A DNA stretch of 33,314 bases, taken from positions 1 to 33,314 of the forward strand of contig JAGXNV010000006.1 of the NCBI GenBank assembly GCA_019894795.1, in the 5' to 3' direction. The notes beneath the pieces were generated by a model that was not told the origin of the DNA, made no database searches, and saw nothing but the letters and a program-made list of their open reading frames with translations. Positions 16,289 through 22,711 of the stretch are shown here, in pieces (the stretch's first letter is position 1; each line of letters opens with the position of its first letter). This DNA comes from Candidatus Heimdallarchaeota archaeon (lineage in GTDB: Archaea > Asgardarchaeota > Heimdallarchaeia > Heimdallarchaeales > Heimdallarchaeaceae). The translations under genes were made by a program, and so were the position numbers.

Positions 16289-16377
16289 AGTAAAACTGTT
16301 TTCTTGTCAGTTTCTTTCTTGTAGTCTTTTAGCATGTTCTAGCACTTCTAAGAGTAACTTATTAGAGTGATGCAAAA
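16289..16377 (+). promoter_or_regulatory. Conserved promoter/leader of micropeptide J
   Basis: AAACTG (16293) and CAGTTT (16308) form the inverted repeat. Then come TTTCTTTCTTGTAGTC, TTTTAGCATG and GAGTGATGCAAAA before the ATG. Confidence 0.65.
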
Positions 16378-16446
16378 ATGAACCAGACATATGATCCGGA
16401 AGACGGAGACGAATCCTTTACTCCTCCATTGTGGTTTCCTAATTAA
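16378..16446 (+). CDS. Micropeptide J (EDGDES type), proximal to receptor 5
   Basis: This 22-residue peptide is MNQT plus YDPEDGDESFTPPLWFPN. It keeps the EDGDES.TPPLW core of the proximal peptides of receptors 3 and 4, but its first residues (MNQT) are those of slot-1 genes. This suggests that ends and cores recombine. GTGATG lies 5 nt before the ATG. Confidence 0.75.
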   Translation: MNQTYDPEDGDESFTPPLWFPN

Positions 16447-16476
16447 CCACTTTTTTTATTTTATATTATCTTCTAC

Positions 16477-16485
16477 TTTATATAT
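16477..16485 (+). promoter_or_regulatory. TATA box of receptor 5
   Basis: TTTATATAT is centred about 37 nt before the ATG at 16518, giving an expected leader of about ten bases. Confidence 0.55.
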
Positions 16486-16517
16486 CAATTTGAGGATAAG
16501 ATTCCGAGTAGGTTTGG

Positions 16518-18104
16518 ATGCAGAAGGAGAGTCTAATAAACCAAGTTAAAAATATTAGAAATCACGAAGAACTTCAAGAAATAATTAAAGATTTACGTGT
16601 AGTTTCAGCAAACGAAAAATCCGAAACCGTTTTAGAAATAATAAGAAGAGCAGTTAAATGGGGTAAAAAATTAGACCATAAAATATCCATTGTTAATCTA
16701 TATGAACTTGAAATAAAGCAATTATTTCATAAAAAAATCTCAATAAAGAGAATTAAATTTCTTCTAACTGAAATGTTTAGAATATCAGAAGAAATCAATT
16801 ATAGTGATGGGTTAATATTGGCACATTCAATTAAATGGGGTATTTTAAAGTTAGAGGGGAGAATTAAAGAAAGTACTAATGCGCTAAGAAAAGTAGAATC
16901 GCTTTTATCAAATACAGAACAAAAGGATGAATATGTTTATTATATGTGTAAATATTCGCTTGCTTTTGAAGACTGGATGTTGAATCATAATTCTGAAGTA
17001 GCAAATGATTTTGAAAAATGTAATGAATTTTTCTTTAAAGAGGGTTTTTACAGAAGCCTAGCTCAAACTTACAGTTTTCTGAGTGTTATCTACACAAGAA
17101 AACAGGAAGGCAAGAAAGCATTAGATATGGGCAATCAAATTCTAGCTAACAGATCTCTCTTTGAGAATTTACCTCACGATGTTCAAGGAATCATTTACTA
17201 TTTCACAGGTTTAGGACATATGTTAGAGGCTAACTTAGTAATATCTGAATCTTATTTCAATGAAGCTTACACTGTCCTTAAACGGATCTATAAGGATAGT
17301 ATCTACTTTAGTAATTTCATTATTCTACACTCTTATCTTGCAACGGTTAAAGGATTGCAAGGTAAAACAAATCAAGCTTATTCTTCAATTAAAGAAGCAA
17401 AAATTATCCTCCAATCTGAGTTTATAAAAAAGAATCTAGATGAAAATTCTGAAAAACAGATAGTTCATACCCTTAATCTCGTAGATTTCTACAATATTTC
17501 GCGTTTGGGTAATTATACCCTCCATGAACATCAAGTACTGATTGGTGAGATAATTGAAAATTGCAAAGACCTGTATAGCGATTTCATGACTCTTAGTGAG
17601 TTTATCCTTAGTGCTAATCTGGGTTCGGATAAGCTTCAACTGTTATTAGCAATTGATAATTTTAGTATTAACCGAGTAAAACATCTAATCGAGTTTATGC
17701 TTGAAAAACAGAAGCTAGATACAGAAATTAGTAAGGAACAAAGGAGCTTGAATTGTATCTCCATACTGAAAAACAGAGAAGTAACAACCAAAACCACCTT
17801 TATGGAACATGCTTATGTAGATCTACTTGTTGCACAGCAATTATTCTCACTTAAGCGATATGCTGAGATCTCCCCTCTGCTTAAGAAATATGAAAACAGA
17901 TTAAAACAAATAGAAGTTCTTGAGATGCGTATCTTCATGGAAACGTTCATCCAAGTAGGAGCATTCAAGAGCGGAGATCCTCTTGGTCCAGCTTTACAAT
18001 ATATGGCCATTAAGAAGTGCAGAATCTATGGGTTCTCTAGGTTAGAAAATAAGTTGCTAAATTACTTACAGTTACAATATAAAGAGATAAAAAGAACTGT
18101 ATAG
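16518..18104 (+). CDS. Receptor 5: TPR-like protein paired with micropeptide J
   Basis: This is a 528-residue helical protein. The N-terminal block (SANEKSETVL, YELEIKQL, SEEINYSDGLIL) resembles receptor 1, while the central block is almost that of receptor 4 (FTGLGHMLEANLVISESYFN, LHSYLATVKGLQGKTNQAYS). The C-terminal block is conserved, with METFIQVGAFKSGDPLGPAL. TPR-like units are visible, but no motif for catalysis, membrane insertion or DNA binding. It is the last receptor of the tandem array; no peptide gene follows it, and unrelated membrane protein genes begin at 18197. Confidence 0.82.
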   Translation: MQKESLINQVKNIRNHEELQEIIKDLRVVSANEKSETVLEIIRRAVKWGKKLDHKISIVNLYELEIKQLFHKKISIKRIKFLLTEMFRISEEINYSDGLILAHSIKWGILKLEGRIKESTNALRKVESLLSNTEQKDEYVYYMCKYSLAFEDWMLNHNSEVANDFEKCNEFFFKEGFYRSLAQTYSFLSVIYTRKQEGKKALDMGNQILANRSLFENLPHDVQGIIYYFTGLGHMLEANLVISESYFNEAYTVLKRIYKDSIYFSNFIILHSYLATVKGLQGKTNQAYSSIKEAKIILQSEFIKKNLDENSEKQIVHTLNLVDFYNISRLGNYTLHEHQVLIGEIIENCKDLYSDFMTLSEFILSANLGSDKLQLLLAIDNFSINRVKHLIEFMLEKQKLDTEISKEQRSLNCISILKNREVTTKTTFMEHAYVDLLVAQQLFSLKRYAEISPLLKKYENRLKQIEVLEMRIFMETFIQVGAFKSGDPLGPALQYMAIKKCRIYGFSRLENKLLNYLQLQYKEIKRTV

Positions 18105-18124
18105 AACTCAGGTGAGGGATTCTT

Positions 18125-18157
18125 GTGTTCTTTGGGGGGTTTTCCTTCTATTCATGA
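18125..18157 (+). CDS. Possible ten-residue peptide after receptor 5 (GTG start, -FFGGFSFYS)
   Basis: The frame begins with GTG after a GGTGAGGG motif and reads FFGGFSFYS to TGA. Against the copy at 16006, the codons for Gly, Gly, Ser and the third Phe pair differ only in third bases (GGA/GGG, GGT/GGG, TCT/TCC, TTT/TTC), keeping FFGGFSF. Silent change with conserved residues is what coding selection would give, though over a very short span. Confidence 0.35.
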   Translation: MFFGGFSFYS

Positions 18158-18196
18158 GATTTTTTATATTACTGACGTTAGTTATAGCTGAGTATT

Positions 18197-18580
18197 ATGG
18201 TTTTGGTAGTATTAATCTATATAGGCTCAGTTATGATAATCTTGTGGGGTATTGGCCATATCTTTCCTACAAAGAGTATTGTGAAAGGTTTTGGAGTACT
18301 TTCAGATGACAATAAGAAAATAATAACTATGGAATGGATAGCCGAAGGTATGGCTTTGATATTTCTAGGTCTTCTCCCATTGTTTACTGTTATTTTCAGT
18401 GATAGTAATGAGAGTGCTTTCTACATTAGCATATTGGCTTCAGCAGTTATGTTGATTGTAATGGCTATTCTTTCTGCTTTTACCGGTGCAAGAACATCTG
18501 TCTTACCTATGAAAATGTGTCCATTCATTAAAACTCTTGGAGCAATTTTGATGATTCTTGGAGTAGTTATACCGATGTAA
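18197..18580 (+). CDS. Small membrane protein (four hydrophobic segments)
   Basis: This 127-residue protein has four hydrophobic segments: residues 1-20, about 45-66, 73-95 and 108-127. Between the first two is the segment GIGHIFPTKSIVKGFGVLS and DDNKKIITMEWIAEG. I do not recognise the family. A TTTTTATATT box at 18161-18170 and the ATG at 18197 give a nearly leaderless mRNA and fix the start. It stands alone at the right edge of the repetitive island. Confidence 0.7.
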   Translation: MVLVVLIYIGSVMIILWGIGHIFPTKSIVKGFGVLSDDNKKIITMEWIAEGMALIFLGLLPLFTVIFSDSNESAFYISILASAVMLIVMAILSAFTGARTSVLPMKMCPFIKTLGAILMILGVVIPM

Positions 18581-18630
18581 TGTCTCCTCTTGTCTTCTTA
18601 AGAAAATTAGAGAGCAAAATATTATAGACA

Positions 18631-18655
18631 CCCATATCAACATGTTGATGATGGG
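18631..18655. promoter_or_regulatory. 25-nt near-perfect palindrome
   Basis: CCCATATCAACA and TGTTGATGATGGG are arms of an inverted repeat with a perfect 14-bp core (ATCAACATGTTGAT) and a single unpaired base. It lies 51 nt after one membrane-protein gene and about 50 nt before the TATA-like box (18702-18712) of the next. A regulator binding site is likely; a terminator hairpin is the other option. Confidence 0.5.
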
Positions 18656-18734
18656 ATGATAACTCATGGTATGATTCAATTTTTCTTCTTTTTAGTTAAC
18701 AATATTTAAAAGAAACTTTTACTGATTGCCAACT

Positions 18735-19145
18735 ATGTGGGACATTCTTATCGGTATTCTTCTGATACTTCACGGGCTTATTTTTATCATGTTTCTAGTT
18801 TACGTTAAATTACCTGAAGAGAATCAATATTTTGGTTGGTCAAGAAAATCATGGTTATTAGATAAAATTCTAGGCGAGAAAGTAATAAAGATCATAGGAT
18901 TAGTTCTTTGGTCCTTTATTATAGGCGGGTTCGTAGCTTCAGGTATAGTGTTATTGACAGGAAGTGATGTTTGGAGTTTGTTAACTATCATTACTTCGTT
19001 TGTATCACTTCTCTCATTCTTGCTCTTCTGGCCTGATTTACAACCAAAACCCAAAAACTTCATCCTTGGTCCTATCATCGCAGTAGGCGTAATAATTGCT
19101 CTGCTCATATTTCAATGGCCAACAGCTGCAATATTGTTTGGGTAA
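18735..19145 (+). CDS. Small membrane protein (four hydrophobic segments)
   Basis: This 136-residue protein starts at the ATG (MWDILIGILLILHGLIFIMF); a TTG at 18726 is possible but would lie upstream of the transcript start predicted by the ATATTTAAA box near 18702-18712. It has four hydrophobic segments, with the charged loop KLPEENQYFGWSRKSWLLDK after the first and FWPDLQPKPKNF before the last. No family is recognised. It may share control with nothing else: the 25-nt palindrome just upstream is its own. Confidence 0.7.
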   Translation: MWDILIGILLILHGLIFIMFLVYVKLPEENQYFGWSRKSWLLDKILGEKVIKIIGLVLWSFIIGGFVASGIVLLTGSDVWSLLTIITSFVSLLSFLLFWPDLQPKPKNFILGPIIAVGVIIALLIFQWPTAAILFG

Positions 19146-19288
19146 GAAGATCTCCATTTTAATCTCACAATCTTATTTGAGATTTTTCTTGTTTTTTCAA
19201 AAATTACTCAGTTTAGATCCCGGGTCTATTTCCAGTGGAATTTGATAAAAATATAGAACAGATCATCAGAAAAACTCTAATTCCCTCT

Positions 19289-19624
19289 CTATTCCTTAAC
19301 TGCGTATCTGTCTTTGTCTTCAAAAAATTCCATACTAGCGTAACCTGCATATATTTTTGCAGAATGGGTTTCTCCTTCAAGTACGTAGAAGCGATCTCCT
19401 TTGGTGTATGTATACTCTTTACCTTCAACAATTATCTCAAGTTTCCCTTCTAAAACTATCCCCCACTGAGCTAAATGTGCATGTGCAGAAACTTCTGCAT
19501 CTTGGCTGAAATGCATGAAAATAATTTGATGATTCTTATCTTGGGATAAATAAGCTGTAATTCCGGGTATAGAAATATCTGCTTCTGGTAGCTTTCTTAT
19601 TGCTTCTGGAAATATCTCTTTCAT
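19289..19624 (-). CDS. Cupin-domain protein
   Basis: This 111-residue single-domain beta-barrel protein matches the small cupin_2 type. The first cupin motif is SAHAHLAQWGIVLEG (two His of HxH, with Gln where Glu is usual), followed by KLEIIVEGKEYTYTKGDRFYVLEGETH with the His of the second motif. It could bind a metal and act as a small-molecule isomerase or sensor, but no substrate can be inferred. It follows the molybdopterin enzyme on the same strand after about 160 bp, so co-expression is possible though not shown. Confidence 0.85.
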   Translation of the reverse strand: MKEIFPEAIRKLPEADISIPGITAYLSQDKNHQIIFMHFSQDAEVSAHAHLAQWGIVLEGKLEIIVEGKEYTYTKGDRFYVLEGETHSAKIYAGYASMEFFEDKDRYAVKE

Positions 19625-19782
19625 GATAATTATAGAGTTGAGTGACGATTTATAAGGATTAATACACGTAAGTGTGTGCTAAAATTGGTTTTGATAATCT
19701 TACCATATACAATTTACGTGGTAAGAATATTTCAGCTATTGATTTTAACCATCCAGCGTAAAAAACATTGCTTTTGCTTGAT

Positions 19783-21741
19783 TTATTTTGCACTCTTCAT
19801 TTTAACTTTCGCTGAGTTGAATCTAGGTCCACTTCCTATAACTTGTGGTGTGCCATCTGTTAAAATATTGAGGGGATTACCTTCTATCCCTGTTAAAGGT
19901 CTAGGTGACCAAAGCACTCCTGAGATAGTATTACTGGTTACAACAGCATTAATTGTTACCTTACCCTGATTATTAAACAACATTACCTTATCATTGTTTT
20001 TTATATTCAATCTCTTTGCGTCTTTGGGGTTTATCCAAACAATCTGTGGTATTGGACCGTAAACATCTATGAATTGTGAGTGAGTATAATTAGGAATAGA
20101 GCTGTTAAGTAACACAAACCAACCTTCGTCATTTATAGTGGGTAATTGTTCGGGTAAAGGATTAAATCCTAATTCTTCAGCTTCAGAGGAGTAGAATTCT
20201 ATCTTGCCTGATGAAGTCTGATATTCATTCATAGGTTTAAGTTTAAGTTTCAATTCTTTTCCTTCTCTAAGATCATCAAGAGTTCCATTTTGAAATGATG
20301 ATCCAAGAGTTTTATCAAGCACTTGCCAAGAATCTTCAAAGAGCCATTCTTCTTCCAACCCCAACTCTTCTGCAAGACTTTGCATCAAAGACACCTCATC
20401 CTTACTCTCCCCTAATGGCTCTATGGTTTTGTTAGATATCCTTGTGTAAAGATGGTGGTCGGAAAAGTTGAGATCATCCTTCTCCAAATAAGTTGAGGCA
20501 GGTAGGATAACATCCGCAAGATAAGCAGTTTCTGTCCAATGAGTGTCATGAACAACAGTAAAAACATCATTCTTAGAAAAGCCAGCTCTTACATCTTTCA
20601 GATTAGGTAAAGTAACTGCAGGATTACATCCATATACAAAAACAAACTTAAACTTACCAGAAACAAGTTCGGATCCTACCGAAACATGATGAACTATGTT
20701 GATGTTTTTAGTTGTTAATCTACTCCCATTTAGATAATCGAGGTCAATTTCTCTTCCTCTTGAATCGCTATAATGGAACCCTCTATTAAATCCAAGCAAA
20801 GCTGGAAGAAGAGAAACGGCTCTTGCAGCTTCAGCTCCATGAAAAGATTTCTGTAAACCAAGACCTATCATAAATGTTCCATGCTTAGCATTAGCATAAA
20901 TCGAACCTAGCTTTACAATATCAACCCAACTTACTCCAGTAGTATTCTCTAAACGTTCAGGAGTCCAAGATAATACTTCCTCCTTGTATTGTCGAAAGCC
21001 AATTGTGCTTTTTTCAATAAAGTCAGTATCAATATGATTATTCTCTATCAGGTATCTTGCTATACCATAAGTTAAAGCAACATCGCTTCCAGGTCGGGGA
21101 CTTACCCACATATCAGCTGCTTGAGATGTCTCACTGTTTCGTGGATCTATAGAGACGATGGTTGTTCCTTTGTCCTTTCTAGCTTGATGACTCAATGTCC
21201 ACATATGAGATGAGCTTACCTTGGCATTGTTACCCCAGAAGATTATGACTTCCATATCAAGCAATGCTTCTGGTTGTACTCCATAGGCTAGACCATAATG
21301 AAGGCCTATTCCTTTATGACCTGAAGCACTACATAGAGCATAATCTGTTTTAGTTGCTCCAAGAGCGTTCCATAATCTTCGAGGATAATGCGATGCAAGA
21401 AATCCTTGGTTACCTGCATAGTCCAAAAGTAAAACAGACTCTTCTCCATGTGTCTGAATAGTTTCTTGAAGCTTATTTGCTATGAAACTAATAGCTTCTT
21501 TCCATGACACACGTTTGAATTGATCACCATTGTTGTTTCTTAATCGTATATGAGGATAAAGCACTCTATCCTTACTGTATACTCTCGCGGGATCACCCCT
21601 TCCTCTAGGGCATAGAAAACCTTGAGTTACAGGATTAGCTGTACTACCTTTGACGGAAACTATCTTGTCATCTTTCACTTCTACATCTATAAAGCAAGTA
21701 TCAGGACAGTCTCGATGGCACACAGTCTTAATATTAGTCAA
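19783..21741 (-). CDS. Molybdopterin-dependent oxidoreductase, catalytic subunit
   Basis: This 652-residue member of the DMSO-reductase family has Cys8, Cys12, Cys16 and Cys44 (CHRDCPDTC and CPRG) to hold an N-terminal 4Fe-4S cluster. Molybdopterin-binding segments follow, including IFWGNNAKVSSSHMW and TTIVSIDPRNSETS, and a C-terminal dinucleotide-binding domain (WINPKDAKRLNIKNNDKVML). Cys137 in ALCSASGHKG is the likely metal ligand position. The protein has no Tat signal, so it is probably cytoplasmic. No electron-transfer or membrane subunit lies beside it, so the substrate (formate, sulfur compound, hydration or other) cannot be assigned. The start is TTG; no ATG fits the conserved N-terminus. 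Confidence 0.9.
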   Translation of the reverse strand: MTNIKTVCHRDCPDTCFIDVEVKDDKIVSVKGSTANPVTQGFLCPRGRGDPARVYSKDRVLYPHIRLRNNNGDQFKRVSWKEAISFIANKLQETIQTHGEESVLLLDYAGNQGFLASHYPRRLWNALGATKTDYALCSASGHKGIGLHYGLAYGVQPEALLDMEVIIFWGNNAKVSSSHMWTLSHQARKDKGTTIVSIDPRNSETSQAADMWVSPRPGSDVALTYGIARYLIENNHIDTDFIEKSTIGFRQYKEEVLSWTPERLENTTGVSWVDIVKLGSIYANAKHGTFMIGLGLQKSFHGAEAARAVSLLPALLGFNRGFHYSDSRGREIDLDYLNGSRLTTKNINIVHHVSVGSELVSGKFKFVFVYGCNPAVTLPNLKDVRAGFSKNDVFTVVHDTHWTETAYLADVILPASTYLEKDDLNFSDHHLYTRISNKTIEPLGESKDEVSLMQSLAEELGLEEEWLFEDSWQVLDKTLGSSFQNGTLDDLREGKELKLKLKPMNEYQTSSGKIEFYSSEAEELGFNPLPEQLPTINDEGWFVLLNSSIPNYTHSQFIDVYGPIPQIVWINPKDAKRLNIKNNDKVMLFNNQGKVTINAVVTSNTISGVLWSPRPLTGIEGNPLNILTDGTPQVIGSGPRFNSAKVKMKSAK

Positions 21742-22056
21742 AGAATCATCTCGGTTTATTCTTTAATCGGCTATAATATCAAACATGAAGATGATTTTAA
21801 ATCTTCTTGAACTCATGTTTCAGAGGTTTAGATATAACTAGCCCAGATAATCTTGTTATAAAAAGGAGAGGAAATAGAGGATTAGTTTCCTTCGAGTGAT
21901 GCAACATAATCCTTATGCCCTCTCTTCACCACCCTCTACTTCCAATAGTTAAACGATAATATCCTAATTAAACTACTATGAAATAAATGGACAAGTAATC
22001 TTTTTCTCTCTTTGAGAAGGTTTTTATCACAACAAGAAAAAGTTAAAGTGAGAAAA
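21742..22056. other. Intergenic region with a 40-nt hairpin
   Basis: Between the divergent molybdopterin and pyrophosphatase genes, AAACATGA (21781) and TCATGTTT (21813) pair. An inner AGATGATTT/AAATCTTCT pairing has one mismatch, making a long imperfect hairpin. A GTTATAAAA box near 21854 is followed by GAGTGATGCAACAT, reminiscent of the peptide leaders. The 17-codon frame from 21899 does not have the peptide core, and I do not call it a gene. Confidence 0.4.
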
Positions 22057-22602
22057 ATGGAAGATAAAGATTCTTTGTGGCACGAAATTAAAGCAGGTCC
22101 TAATCCTCCTGAAGAGGTTTACGCTATAATTGAGAACCCTAAAAATAGTAAGAATAAGTATGAATTAGGAAAAGATGGGGTAATTTATTTAGATCGCGTT
22201 TTGCATTCATCTGTCCATTTTCCAGGTGATTATGGTTTAATCCCTCAAACATATTTTGAAGATGGCGACGCACTGGATATCCTTGTTCTCATTTCTGAAC
22301 CAACTTTTACAGGATGTGTTGTAGCTGCCCGGCCTATTGGTGTTCTTAGGATGAGAGATGAGAAAGGACATGATGACAAGATTTTGGCTGTCGCTTCAAC
22401 AGATCCTTTCTATCACAGCGTTTATAGCTTAGACGATGTTTATCCTCACACACTTAGTGAAATTGCAGAGTTTTTCAAAACTTACAAAGGCTTAGAACAT
22501 GGTAAAAAGGTAGAGGTTTTAGGCTGGGATAAAAAAGAGGAAGCCTTCAAGAGCATAACTCACTCTATGAAATTGTACCAAGAATTATTCGATAAAAAAT
22601 AA
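22057..22602 (+). CDS. ppa: Inorganic pyrophosphatase (family I, soluble)
   Basis: This 181-residue enzyme hydrolyses pyrophosphate to two phosphates in the cytoplasm. Family I landmarks are present: NPPEEVYAIIENPKNSKNKY at the N-terminus, VHFPGDYGLIPQT, the DGDALDILV metal-binding site (the family pattern usually has Pro or Glu where Ala stands here), and HDDKILAV. The ATG at 22057, 5 nt after GTGAG, gives the usual family length. A TTG at 22012 would add a 15-residue tail not typical of the family. It is 109 bp ahead of the PEP carboxykinase gene on the same strand. Confidence 0.92.
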   Translation: MEDKDSLWHEIKAGPNPPEEVYAIIENPKNSKNKYELGKDGVIYLDRVLHSSVHFPGDYGLIPQTYFEDGDALDILVLISEPTFTGCVVAARPIGVLRMRDEKGHDDKILAVASTDPFYHSVYSLDDVYPHTLSEIAEFFKTYKGLEHGKKVEVLGWDKKEEAFKSITHSMKLYQELFDKK

Positions 22603-22711
22603 GCAAACTTATTTTCTCCCGTCTTATTTCATTGTCATAACGGAATATTCATAATTCAAATCTATAGGAGAAGCACAATAGAATTTACAATTAGTTAGGA
22701 GAACGCTTATT

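Noticed and set aside
5738-16446. Ribosomally made, modified peptides (RiPP precursors)
   Set aside because: The short peptides with a conserved core invite this, but no radical SAM, YcaO, lanthipeptide or ATP-grasp enzyme, and no leader/core division, is seen nearby. It remains possible only if the enzymes are elsewhere.
5738-18104. Toxin-antitoxin system
   Set aside because: The receptor-like proteins are long helical repeats without a toxin motif, and the peptides are acidic and lack a membrane segment; separate promoters and multiple peptides per large gene do not suit a standard pair.
5363-18157. CRISPR array
   Set aside because: The repeats are long, coding and irregularly spaced, with no short identical repeat/spacer pattern and no cas genes.
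5363-18157. Transposon or integrative element
   Set aside because: No transposase, integrase, terminal inverted repeats or target-site duplications were found around the tandem array; homologous recombination between repeats explains the structure. Only the 30028/32288 repeat hints at an insertion.
21899-21952. A 17-codon frame after a GAGTGATGCAA motif, resembling the peptide leaders
   Set aside because: The product lacks the D..GD....PP.W core, the ATG lies inside the motif instead of after it, and no second copy exists.
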